Positions 8,835 to 16,480 of a DNA stretch of 64,000 nt are shown here, piece after piece (within the stretch, counting starts at the first letter, position 1; each line of letters opens with the position of its first letter). The stretch comes from Acidobacteriota bacterium (GTDB taxonomy: Bacteria > Acidobacteriota > Terriglobia > Acidiferrales > UBA7541). The notes under the pieces are model-generated. The model ran no database searches and was not told the DNA's origin. It saw only the letters and a list, made by a program, of their open reading frames with translations. A program made the translations under genes and the position numbers. Location: assembly GCA_013289855.1 (NCBI GenBank), contig JABCZD010000007.1, positions 62,001 through 126,000 of the forward strand. Direction: 5' to 3'.

Positions 8835-9419
8835 TCACGATTCTAGAACTTTTTGCAGGGCGGCGCGGGCGAAGCGGAATAGGTGGTAGAGCACGAAGGC
8901 GCTGAGCGCCAACAATAAAGTCACGAGAATTATTGTGGTCTTCGGATGCGCGGAGGCTAGCCAGCTTAGCCAGACGGCTAGAATGTCTTCGCCTAAACTT
9001 AAAATCCAATTGCTGAAAGGTTCGGGGGTGACGTTGGCAGCGGCGCGGGCGCTGGCTTTGGCGCCGTGCGAGGTTAGGGCTACGCCGCCGGCTAGTAACG
9101 CGGCGCCCCAGCGCCATTCTGGCGGGGCGGCGCCTGTGGCGGCGTAGGCCAGTACGGCGGCGGCGGGCGGACGGATGAAGGTGTGGATGGCGTCCCAGAT
9201 GGTGTCGACGTAGGGGATTTTGTCGGCGAGAAATTCTATGGCGTACATGGCGCAGGCGATGCTTAGGACCCACGGGTGGGAGAGGACGCGCATGGATTGC
9301 GGGAGATCGATTATGCCGAAGCGCTGGAGGATGCCAAGGGTGGCTACGGTGGCGTAGAGGTTTAGGCCGGAGGAGAAGCCGGTGCCTAGGGCTAGGCCGA
9401 GGGTTTCTAGCGGGTTCAT
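8835..9419 (-). CDS. DUF4126-family membrane protein
   Basis: 194 residues. The start MNPLETLGLALGTGFSSGLN and the later segments ADKIPYVDTIWDAIHTFIRP and ALLAGGVALTSHGAKA are typical of DUF4126. It has about four membrane segments (residues ~5-30, ~50-65, ~85-120, ~160-185). Biochemical function is not known for the family. It is transcribed leftward, convergent with the membrane protein at 7792-8535, and is a single gene. The start ATG at 9419 lacks an obvious strong Shine-Dalgarno sequence. Confidence 0.85.
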   Translation of the reverse strand: MNPLETLGLALGTGFSSGLNLYATVATLGILQRFGIIDLPQSMRVLSHPWVLSIACAMYAIEFLADKIPYVDTIWDAIHTFIRPPAAAVLAYAATGAAPPEWRWGAALLAGGVALTSHGAKASARAAANVTPEPFSNWILSLGEDILAVWLSWLASAHPKTTIILVTLLLALSAFVLYHLFRFARAALQKVLES

Positions 9420-9616
9420 ATGCGTATTCGCAACAACAATTACAAACTGAACTTATCACGAGTGAGTGGTTTGATTTCTTCTTTTGAAATTGCGGCGTAT
9501 TGGTGCGCGGGACGCGGCGTTATGCGAGGTGGAGAATCGCTGGGGAAAAAAGATATGGCGAAGACGCGAAGGAGAGCGGAGAGACAAGAGTTGCGGATTG
9601 GTCGGCTGGGCTGAGC

Positions 9617-9636
9617 GGGCACGGCATGCCGTGCCC
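9617..9636. repeat. Perfect 20-base palindrome, REP-like
   Basis: GGGCACGGCATGCCGTGCCC is a perfect palindrome. Related copies are at 8789-8808 (two mismatches) and 23361-23378 (one arm shortened), and a rearranged form is at 44559-44571. All are intergenic. Confidence 0.8.
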
Positions 9637-9650
9637 CTACGAAATCCGAT

Positions 9651-9668
9651 GAGGCCCTGAAGGGCCTC
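9651..9668. repeat. Palindromic module GAGGCCCT/AGGGCCTC
   Basis: An 8-base perfect inverted repeat with a two-base centre (GA), 14 bases after the 20-base palindrome. No T-run follows, so it is not a canonical intrinsic terminator. Confidence 0.6.
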
Positions 9669-9796
9669 GCTACAAAAGCGCGTCCATATGGTGCATATCG
9701 CTCTGATGTTTACGTCGTAAAAGCGGCATCAAGCCGCCGCACTCCAAATTGTGATGCGCCGCGCTTTCCCATCGTGGAGCGGCGCGGCGACACAAG

Positions 9797-9870
9797 AACG
9801 CCAATCGGGAGATTCATCCCGCTAAACGCGCGGGATGGAGAGGCGTTGGCGTTCCCAGGGGAAACGCTCC
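9797..9870. repeat. Long imperfect hairpin repeat, copy 1
   Basis: The unit begins AACGCCAATCGGGAGATTCA and ends GCGTTGGCGTTCCCAGG. Its outer arms ACGCCAA and TTGGCGT are complementary, and its inner arms ATCCCGC and GCGGGAT flank a seven-base loop. A second copy at 44801-44873 is identical over most positions and differs mainly in the inner loop, as expected for a selected RNA or DNA stem. Confidence 0.75.
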
Positions 9871-9874
9871 CGCG

Positions 9875-12800
9875 CTAGAAGAGGAATTTTACGGCTAGTT
9901 GGAGGATGCGCGGGGGGGCGGCGCTGATGACTTGGCCGAAGGTGGAACTGGCGATGTTGCCGTCGACGGCTTGCGGGCCGAAGAATTGCGCGTGGTTGAA
10001 GACGTTGAAGGCTTCGACGCGGAATTGCAGGGACTTGGCTTCGCGCAGCTGCAGATTCTTGAGCAGAGCCATATCGAAATTGTTGGAGCCGGGGCCGTAG
10101 AAAAAGCGGCGCTGCGCGGTGCCGGGCGTGCCCAGGACGTTCTGGCTAAACTGCGAAACATCGAAATAGTCGTGGCCGTTGAGGGGATTGGAGTTCAGAT
10201 GGAGCGGGCCGCCGGTGTAGTCCGGCTCGTCGATGCCAAAGTTGTTGATGCCGTTGGGCTCGGAACCGATCAAGGAGTTGTCGCCGAAGTTGACGAGGGT
10301 GACGGGAAATCCCGAGCTGAAACGCGTGATTCCGGAGAGTTCCCAGCCTTGCGTCCAGCGGTTGGTGACGCGGAACAGCTTTTCAAACGGCAGCTGGTAG
10401 TTATAGCTGACAACAAAATTCTGCGGGACGTTGAAAGAAGAGAGCGCGCGGCTGAGCGACGGATCAAGCGGATTGACGGCCTCGCCGATGTTGGAGGACT
10501 GGTCCAGCGATTTGCTGAAGGTGTAGCCAGCCAGGACGGTGAGACTTTTGCTGGTGTGGCGCAAGGTGATTTGCAGCGAATTGTAATTGGAGTTGCCGAT
10601 GGTGGCCTGATTGGCGTTGCTGCCGAAACTCGAGCCGAGCGGGCCACGCGTGCCGTTGTAGACGGTGCCGGTGGAGGTGACGTAGGTACTGTCCTCGCCA
10701 AACGGGCCGCAGGGCGTTTGCCCGGGAGCGAGATTCGCGGGGTTGTTCAAGAACAAGCACAGCGCGGGATTGCCGGGGTTGGCTTCCGCGATGACCAAAA
10801 GGCGATGGCCCTGGGTGCCAACGTAGTCCAGGCTGAGAGCGGTGTTGGCGCCAAGCGCGCGCTCGAGCGAAAACATATATTCCTCGGTGTACGGAATGCG
10901 ATTCGTCGAAAGGTAATTGGGAAGCCCGGTGATGGGCTCGAAGGTGGACCAATCGACATTGGGATCGGGATGGCTGGCGCTGGAATTCAGCGGGGCGAGG
11001 GTTAACGGAAAAGGCTGGCCGAGATTCTGGCCGTTCGATGCGGTGATGAATGGCGTGGCGAAGAGCGGCGGAGCGGGGCTGGTGTAGGTGCTGCCATATG
11101 GCGCGTTGGCGCTCATTACGCCGAGCGTGAGGGCTTCGATGGCGGTGTAAAACATTCCGTAGCTGGCGCGGATGCTGGTCTTGCCGGGAGCGCCGAAGAT
11201 TCTTGCGAGCAAACCGTCGCCGGTAGAGCTGGGAGAGTAGGCGAGGCCGACGCGCGGCGCAAAATCGCGATTGTCGGGAGGCGCGAGAGTGCGCGGGATG
11301 CCAGGGTCAGTGGGATAAACGATGCCGGCAGGAGCGCCGGGAAAAACCACGGACTGTTCGCCAGGAACGAAGGTGGCGATTTGATTGTACTTTTCGTACC
11401 AGGGCTCAATGCGGTCCCAACGCAGACCGTAGTTGAAGGTGAGGCTGCGCGAGATGCGCCAACTATCTTGCCCATAGAGTCCGACATATTTGTTGCGGCC
11501 GTAGAAGGATTGCAGCTGGCTTTGATTGTATTGGCTGGGAGCGCCGAGCAGGAAATCGGCAAAGTCCGAGCCGGTTTCGGTGCCGAAGAAGAGGAAGTTG
11601 CCGTTGAATTGCGCAATAGCATCGACGGCCAGTTGGTCGTAGTGAAACTCGCCGCCGAATTTCAGGGTGTGCGTGCCGAGGACCTTGGAAAAATTGTCGA
11701 GCCACTGATAGGTATTGCCGGCTTGCTTCAGCTCGTTGGTGTTGGTGCCAATGGTGAAGCTGTTGAAGCCGACGCTTTCGACGCCTTCGGTTTTTGGCGA
11801 GAGCGGCACGATTCCGGGCGTGCCGGCGCCGACTTCGAAGCCCTGCGAAGCGAGGCTAACGCCGACGCCGCCAATGGGCTGGCCAAGGTCGGTAAAGTTT
11901 CGCAAATAGCTGAAGTGAAATTCATTCACAGCGGTGGGGCTGATGGTTTTGGTGTCGCCGAGGCTGAGTAACTGCGCGCGACCGGTGTTTAGGGCGTTGA
12001 AGCCGGGGACGTTCGCGCCACCTTGGGCGACGGGATAAGGATTATTCTGCGACCAGTCGTCGATGAAGTAGTAGGCGGAGAGCAGACCGAAGCGGGAGTT
12101 GGCGTCGAGGCGGTAGGCGCCCTTGTCGTCATTCAAGGTTTCGTTGGATGCGGAGGTAGAGAAGGTGTCGGCGCCGATGTTGGGCGCGGGGATGTATTGC
12201 AGGAGGTTGTTGGCGGGAGCGGACCACGCAGCTTTCGGAATGATGGCGCCCGGGAAAACGCAGGCGGCGGTGGAGTTACAGGTGGGAGTGTAGTAAGGCT
12301 CGCCGGCGGAAACGGTGTAGTTGAGTTTCTGCGAAAGCTGGCTGGCGAAAAACGGGCCGCTTACGGTGGTGGGGACAGCGTTGCCATTGGCGTCGATGGT
12401 CTGGAAGGAGCTGGCGAGGTCGCTGAGATTGCCGGTGCGATCCTGCGCGGAAGGCACGGCGATGTTGCCGGTGTCGATGCCTTGCGTGAGGCGGGTGGCT
12501 TGATAATCGGCGAAGAAGAAAATTTTGTCTTTGCGAATGGGGCCGCCGATGGTGCCGCCGAACTGATTTTGGTCGAAGGCGCCGCGCGTGGGGGAAAAAA
12601 AATTGCGCGCGTCAAAATTGGTGTTGCGGAGAAACTCGAAAACGTCGCCGTGCCAGGAATTTGTCCCGGATTTGGTGACGACATTGATTTGGCCGCCGCT
12701 GAACTCGCCGTACTCGGCGTCAAAACTGTTGGTGAGGATGCGGAATTCGGCGATGGCGTCGAGATTGGGGACGACAGCGGCGCCGTTGTTAACGTCTTCT

Positions 12801-13489
12801 TCGACGTCACTGCCGTTGACGATGAAGCTATTGGCAAATTCGCGCTGGCCGTTGATGGAGATGGTGCCGGGGTTGAGGTTGCCGGAGGGCGAAAGCGCCG
12901 AAGCGCCGACGTCTTGCACGGTGTCCGAGGTGATAGAGGTGAGTGGGGCGACGCCGGGCTGAAGAGAAAGCAAATCGGTGAAGCTGCGGCCGTTGAGGGG
13001 GACGGCGGTCATCTGAGCTGCGGTGATGACTTCGCCATTTTGCGTGCTGGAGGTTTCAACTTGGAGCTGGTCTTCCACGACGGTGACGGCATAGGTGCGC
13101 TCGCCGAGTTGCAGGACTACGTTGACGGTGAGAGAGCTATTGGCATCGATAACGACGCCGGTGCGCTGATAGGGGCGGAAGGAAGTGACGGCGACGCATA
13201 GATCGTAGCGGCCGATGGGGAGTGCGGGGAAGGAGTAGAAACCTCTGGTGTCCGTGACGGTGGTTTGCTGGATGCCGGTTTCTGCGTTGGAGGCGGTGAC
13301 GGTGGCCTTAGTGACCACGGCGCCGGTGGAATCGGTGATGGTGCCGGAGATGCTGCCGCCGACGCCGGCCGAGGCGGTGCCTGAGAAAATCAAGAACGCG
13401 GCCAGAGAGAGATAACAGACGAGGCGCCGGAGTTGACGGAAGAATTGAAGCCGAGAGGCGATTGCGAGATTCTGCGGCAGGCCGATCAC
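9875..13489 (-). CDS. Oar-like TonB-dependent outer-membrane receptor with carboxypeptidase-regulatory domain
   Basis: 1204 residues. A signal peptide (about 1-41) is followed by a carboxypeptidase-regulatory/Ig-like domain (about 48-125, with GSISGTITDSTGAVV and DTRGFYSFPALP), a plug region (PLNGRSFTDLLSLQPGV, about 155-175) and a long beta barrel ending in the C-terminal aromatic LAVKFLF. Proteins of this group take up or bind large substrates at the outer membrane in Acidobacteriota. It is monocistronic. Two Fur-like boxes lie 60-180 bases upstream of the start, so metal or iron control is likely. A paralogue of the same class starts at 61684. Confidence 0.95.
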   Translation of the reverse strand: MIGLPQNLAIASRLQFFRQLRRLVCYLSLAAFLIFSGTASAGVGGSISGTITDSTGAVVTKATVTASNAETGIQQTTVTDTRGFYSFPALPIGRYDLCVAVTSFRPYQRTGVVIDANSSLTVNVVLQLGERTYAVTVVEDQLQVETSSTQNGEVITAAQMTAVPLNGRSFTDLLSLQPGVAPLTSITSDTVQDVGASALSPSGNLNPGTISINGQREFANSFIVNGSDVEEDVNNGAAVVPNLDAIAEFRILTNSFDAEYGEFSGGQINVVTKSGTNSWHGDVFEFLRNTNFDARNFFSPTRGAFDQNQFGGTIGGPIRKDKIFFFADYQATRLTQGIDTGNIAVPSAQDRTGNLSDLASSFQTIDANGNAVPTTVSGPFFASQLSQKLNYTVSAGEPYYTPTCNSTAACVFPGAIIPKAAWSAPANNLLQYIPAPNIGADTFSTSASNETLNDDKGAYRLDANSRFGLLSAYYFIDDWSQNNPYPVAQGGANVPGFNALNTGRAQLLSLGDTKTISPTAVNEFHFSYLRNFTDLGQPIGGVGVSLASQGFEVGAGTPGIVPLSPKTEGVESVGFNSFTIGTNTNELKQAGNTYQWLDNFSKVLGTHTLKFGGEFHYDQLAVDAIAQFNGNFLFFGTETGSDFADFLLGAPSQYNQSQLQSFYGRNKYVGLYGQDSWRISRSLTFNYGLRWDRIEPWYEKYNQIATFVPGEQSVVFPGAPAGIVYPTDPGIPRTLAPPDNRDFAPRVGLAYSPSSTGDGLLARIFGAPGKTSIRASYGMFYTAIEALTLGVMSANAPYGSTYTSPAPPLFATPFITASNGQNLGQPFPLTLAPLNSSASHPDPNVDWSTFEPITGLPNYLSTNRIPYTEEYMFSLERALGANTALSLDYVGTQGHRLLVIAEANPGNPALCLFLNNPANLAPGQTPCGPFGEDSTYVTSTGTVYNGTRGPLGSSFGSNANQATIGNSNYNSLQITLRHTSKSLTVLAGYTFSKSLDQSSNIGEAVNPLDPSLSRALSSFNVPQNFVVSYNYQLPFEKLFRVTNRWTQGWELSGITRFSSGFPVTLVNFGDNSLIGSEPNGINNFGIDEPDYTGGPLHLNSNPLNGHDYFDVSQFSQNVLGTPGTAQRRFFYGPGSNNFDMALLKNLQLREAKSLQFRVEAFNVFNHAQFFGPQAVDGNIASSTFGQVISAAPPRILQLAVKFLF

Positions 13490-13551
13490 GATTCTAGTTC
13501 TCCCGATGGAATATCGTTTGCGTGTGCAAGATTCTGCGCCGCCGCTTCCAG

Positions 13552-13568
13552 TTGCAAATAATTTGCAC
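13552..13568. promoter_or_regulatory. Fur/Mur-like operator, perfect 7-1-7 palindrome
   Basis: TGCAAAT-A-ATTTGCA (13553-13567) is a perfect 7-1-7 inverted repeat, the layout and base content of Fur-family boxes. It lies 64-78 bases upstream of the TonB receptor start at 13489, where an operator overlapping the promoter is expected. Confidence 0.6.
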
Positions 13569-13619
13569 CTAAAAGCACGCAGCGTGCTGCAAGGTGCGTC
13601 GAGCGTTAGACCGAGTGAT

Positions 13620-13640
13620 ATCGGACTGGTCTAGTCCGAT
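13620..13640. promoter_or_regulatory. Inverted repeat 8-5-8 upstream of the TonB receptor
   Basis: ATCGGACT (13620-13627) and AGTCCGAT (13633-13640) flank GGTCT. It lies between the two Fur-like boxes and could be a second operator or a transcript hairpin. Confidence 0.4.
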
Positions 13641-13652
13641 TTCCAACTACAG

Positions 13653-13675
13653 CTCCAGTTGCAAATGATTCACAA
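13653..13675. promoter_or_regulatory. Second, weaker Fur-like box
   Basis: CCAGTTGCAAATGATTCACA repeats the CCAGTTGCAAAT context of the first box (13548-13559), with the second half degenerate. TTGCAAATGATTC resembles the left part of many Fur boxes. It is 100 bases further from the TonB receptor start. Confidence 0.45.
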
Positions 13676-14051
13676 CTAGAAATCCCATTGGACTTGATTC
13701 CGGCGCGTCTGTCAACCGGCAATTCCCGAACCCGGCGGGTTAGTCGGCGAAGTGGGTGGAACGCAGATCGATCGGGGGTTTTGCGGGGATGAGGGGTGGC
13801 GGAGATTTGTGGGTTTTTTTGTTGATGAGAAGAAATGCGAAATTGTGCGGTCGTGTTTGGGGGAAGTGGTCGGCGGAATTTTATTTTGCGGATTCGCGAG
13901 GCAAAAATAATAAAAAATTCGCCGGTCGTCAAATTTTTCTGAGGTTTAAGGAAAAGCCGCGGGGCTCAGAAGCAAGCGCCCCGCGCTACAGGAGTGGCGC
14001 GACGAACGGCGCGTTTTTACTTGCGTTTTTCGCTGCGGTAACATTGCGTGC

Positions 14052-14723
14052 GTGAAGCCTGTTGAGTTGCTTGGTGAGACGCTTGGTCCGGACGGTACGG
14101 CGATGAAGCTGATTCGCCGGGGCGACGAGTACATTATTTTGGCCGGCGGGGCGACGCTGATGTCCAGCCGCATGCATGGCTCGGAAGAGGCGCTGGCCGC
14201 GTTGGCGTGCCAACGCGCGCGAACGATCAAGCGGGCCTGCGTGCTCATTGGCGGACTTGGGATGGGTTTTACGCTGCGGGCGGCGCTCGATCTGGTGTCG
14301 GTGGACTCGACGGTGGTGGTCGCGGAGTTGGTGCCGGCGGTGGCGGAGTGGAATCGCGGGCCGCTCGGGCCGCTGGCGGGACATCCGTTGCGGGATGCGC
14401 GGGTGCGGGCGGAGATTACGGACGTCGGCATCATACTTCGTTCCGGCGCTGGGAAATTCGATGCCGTGTTGCTCGACGTGGACAACGGGCCGAGCGCGTT
14501 TACTGACTCCAACAACGGCGGACTCTATGATGAGCGCGGAATTGCTGCGGCGCGCGGGGCGCTTAAGATGGATGGCGTTCTGGCGGTTTGGGCTGCGCGG
14601 GAGGATAAGAAATTCGAGCAGCGCTTGCGTCATGGCGGATTCGACGTGCAGGTGCAGCGCGTGCGTGGCCGCCTGACAAAGGGCGGGGGGCGCCACACCA
14701 TATTTGTCGGCACCAAAACGTAA
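14052..14723 (+). CDS. Spermidine-synthase-like SAM-binding protein
   Basis: 223 residues with a GTG start. The Rossmann-type SAM-binding glycine motif (VLIGGLGMGFTLRAAL, about residues 64-79), VVVAELVPAVAEW and the FDAVLLDVDNGP segment match polyamine-synthase-like methyltransferase folds. The N-terminal beta domain that full spermidine synthases use for substrate binding is short, so the reaction may differ. No decarboxylase or other polyamine gene is adjacent. The gene runs toward the tRNA on the opposite strand. Confidence 0.75.
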   Translation: MKPVELLGETLGPDGTAMKLIRRGDEYIILAGGATLMSSRMHGSEEALAALACQRARTIKRACVLIGGLGMGFTLRAALDLVSVDSTVVVAELVPAVAEWNRGPLGPLAGHPLRDARVRAEITDVGIILRSGAGKFDAVLLDVDNGPSAFTDSNNGGLYDERGIAAARGALKMDGVLAVWAAREDKKFEQRLRHGGFDVQVQRVRGRLTKGGGRHTIFVGTKT

Positions 14724-14742
14724 CGCTGGGAGGTTCGAAGAG

Positions 14743-14819
14743 TGGCGCGCCCGGGGAGATTCGAACTCCCGACATTCTGCTTAGAAGGCAGATGCTCTAT
14801 CCAACTGAGCTACGGGCGC
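14743..14819 (-). tRNA. tRNA-Arg (anticodon UCU)
   Basis: On the minus strand the sequence folds as a complete cloverleaf of 77 bases including an encoded CCA (743-745 of this kilobase). The acceptor stem is GCGCCCG/CGGGCGC with discriminator G. The D-loop contains AGCTCAGTTGGATAGAGC. The anticodon stem TCTGC/GCAGA encloses the loop CTTCTAA, giving anticodon UCU (plus-strand positions 14783-14785). The T-arm is GGGAG-TTCGAAT-CTCCC. It reads AGA codons. Confidence 0.97.
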
Positions 14820-14848
14820 CTAGGGCTAATTTCTCACATTTAAATGGG

Positions 14849-15049
14849 TTGCGCTACAGGTTCGCGAAAACGGGTAACCTGGCGAAGTTCCAGGAGTTAA
14901 GGCGCACCTCTAAAGTAGACGGCCTGACTCCTGAGGAATTTCATTCCTTCGGCGCCACTCGCCGCACACTGCGCCAATTTATCGCCGCATGTTACGACCT
15001 GAACGCTATCGTCCGCGACTTCCATATTCCTAATCCTGACGCGGGATAA
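14849..15049 (+). CDS. Short orphan reading frame next to the tRNA (doubtful)
   Basis: A 66-codon frame with a possible TTG start at 14849 lies just beyond the 5' end of the tRNA and includes GNLAKFQELRRTSK and TRRTLRQFIAACYDLN. The composition looks protein-like (amphipathic, charged) and could be the remnant of a longer gene, but there is no recognisable domain and no ribosome binding site. An ATG further left (14792) lies inside the tRNA and is not credible as a start. Confidence 0.25.
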   Translation: MRYRFAKTGNLAKFQELRRTSKVDGLTPEEFHSFGATRRTLRQFIAACYDLNAIVRDFHIPNPDAG

Positions 15050-15061
15050 ACGAGACTTTTG

Positions 15062-16480
15062 CTAGATTTCCACGAATTGCTTCGATGGCACGCTCGCGTT
15101 CCCCATCAACACGCAATACGCGCCTCCTGCGGCAAAAAATCCGACGAACCAGGCGTAGTCGTACAGCCAGCGCAGCCATGGAACCACGAGTCCCACCAGC
15201 GCCATCAACACGCCCACTCCCAGAGCGATCATCGCGCGATAATTTACTCCGCCGCGATATTCGTACGCCTGGCCACGTTGGTATAGCGCCGCGACTTGCA
15301 GATCCCGCCGGCGAATCAGAAAATAATCCGCAATCATGATTCCGGCGATCGGGCCGAGAAATCCGGAATACCCCACCAGCCAACCAAAAATATAACTGTT
15401 AAAACTGCCGAGAAGCTTCCAGGGCATCATTAAAATTCCGATCACACCGGTGATTAAGCCGCCGGTGCGAAACGAAATCAGCCGGGGACTCAAGTTTGAG
15501 AAATCATTGGAAGGAGAGACCACGTTAGCGGCCACGTTGGTGTTCAGTGTGGCCACCAGCAGTGCCACCAGTGCGATGGAAGCAATTACCGGTTGATGGA
15601 AGCGGCCGAGCAACACCACGGGATCCCAAATCGGCTGACCGAACAGAACCGCTGAAGCGGAAGTGACCGCGACGCCGATGAATGCATATAGCGTCATCGC
15701 GGTGGGCAATCCAAGTGCTTGCCCTACCATCTGCGCGTGCTGCGATTTTGCGTAGCGTGTAAAATCCGGAATATTCAGCGCCACCGTGGACCAGAACCCT
15801 ACCATCCCCGTTAGCGACGGAATAAAAAATCGCAAAAACTCCCCGGTTGTTTGGAATTTGCTTGGCGTATTCAAGACTGGTCCGAGGCCGCCGGCTTTTC
15901 CGGCGATCCACCACAAAAGTAACAAGCCGATCCCCAACATAAACGGCGCGCCAATACCTTCGAGAAATTTAATGGTGGCAATCCCGCGCCACACGACGAG
16001 CATGTTCAGCGCCCAGAACGCGAAAAAACAGCCCCACGCGATTCCCGGCTGCCCGGCGCCCGCCGGCCACAATACTTGCAGCATGGCATAGATGGCCTGC
16101 CCGCCAATCCACGTTTGAATGCCAAACCAACCGCACGCCACGATGGCGCGTAGAATCGCCGGCACGTTCGCGCCGCTGACGCCAAACGAAGCGCGTGCGT
16201 AAACAGGAAACGGAATGCCATATTTCGTGCCGGCGTGTGCATTCAAAATCATGGGGATTAGCACGATCAGATTGCCCAGCAAAATGGTGGCGATGGCCTG
16301 CTTCCAGCTCATGCCGCCGGCGATCAAGCCCGAGGCCATCATGTACGTCGGAATGCACACACTCATGGCCACCCACAACGAAGCGTAGTTGTAAGTTCCC
16401 CAGGTCCGCCGCTCTACTGGAATCGGCGCCAGGTCCTCGTTGTAAAGACTGGTATCCCTTAAGACTGGAGCGGCGCTCAC
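15062..16480 (-). CDS. NCS1-family nucleobase/hydantoin:cation symporter
   Basis: 472 residues with about 12 membrane segments. It shows the NCS1 features known from Mhp1: the Trp-Gly substrate-site segment (CGWFGIQTWIGG), the N-terminal SLYNEDLAP and WGTYNYASLWVAMS, and NVAANVVSPSNDFSNLSP in the region of the sodium and substrate sites. It is the last gene of the pyrimidine operon, and its start overlaps the dihydropyrimidinase stop by four bases. Likely substrates are uracil, thymine, dihydropyrimidines or hydantoins; the sequence alone does not decide between them. Confidence 0.9.
   Translation of the reverse strand: MSAAPVLRDTSLYNEDLAPIPVERRTWGTYNYASLWVAMSVCIPTYMMASGLIAGGMSWKQAIATILLGNLIVLIPMILNAHAGTKYGIPFPVYARASFGVSGANVPAILRAIVACGWFGIQTWIGGQAIYAMLQVLWPAGAGQPGIAWGCFFAFWALNMLVVWRGIATIKFLEGIGAPFMLGIGLLLLWWIAGKAGGLGPVLNTPSKFQTTGEFLRFFIPSLTGMVGFWSTVALNIPDFTRYAKSQHAQMVGQALGLPTAMTLYAFIGVAVTSASAVLFGQPIWDPVVLLGRFHQPVIASIALVALLVATLNTNVAANVVSPSNDFSNLSPRLISFRTGGLITGVIGILMMPWKLLGSFNSYIFGWLVGYSGFLGPIAGIMIADYFLIRRRDLQVAALYQRGQAYEYRGGVNYRAMIALGVGVLMALVGLVVPWLRWLYDYAWFVGFFAAGGAYCVLMGNASVPSKQFVEI

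Larger units (their letters stand above)
9420..9874. other. 455-base intergenic region packed with palindromic modules
   Basis: No convincing gene was seen; a 64-codon frame at 9420-9614 lacks family character. From 9617 on, at least four stem-forming modules follow each other: the 20-base palindrome, GAGGCCCT-GA-AGGGCCTC, GCGGC-ATCAA-GCCGC, and a 70-base imperfect hairpin found again at 44801. It lies between the start of the DUF4126 gene and the 3' end of a TonB receptor gene, both leftward. Confidence 0.7.
13490..14051. other. Divergent intergenic region (562 bases) with regulatory palindromes
   Basis: It separates the leftward TonB receptor from the rightward methyltransferase-like gene. 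It holds the Fur-like boxes listed separately, an inverted repeat ATCGGACT-GGTCT-AGTCCGAT (13620-13640) and a GCACGCAGCGTGC stem near 13576. A 108-codon leftward frame (13606-13932) looks non-coding. The stretch from about 13800 to 13960 is AT-rich relative to its surroundings and holds nothing I can name. Confidence 0.6.

Noticed and set aside
9420..9614. 64-codon frame in the repeat-rich gap
   Set aside because: Poor start context, no similarity, and it ends in the palindromic repeat cluster.
9899..13201. Long rightward frames inside the first TonB receptor gene (for example 9899-11005 and 12023-13201)
   Set aside because: They are shadows opposite a gene with clear domain order. They are Gly/Ala/Val-rich without motifs.
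13606..13932. 108-codon leftward frame upstream of the TonB receptor
   Set aside because: No domain, no ribosome binding site. It overlaps the regulatory boxes.
14563..14775. Small leftward frame beginning MSGVRISPGAP
   Set aside because: Translation of the 3' part of the tRNA, a common artefact.
14743..14819. Possible attachment site for an integrated element at the tRNA
   Set aside because: No integrase gene or repeated tRNA 3' end was seen nearby.
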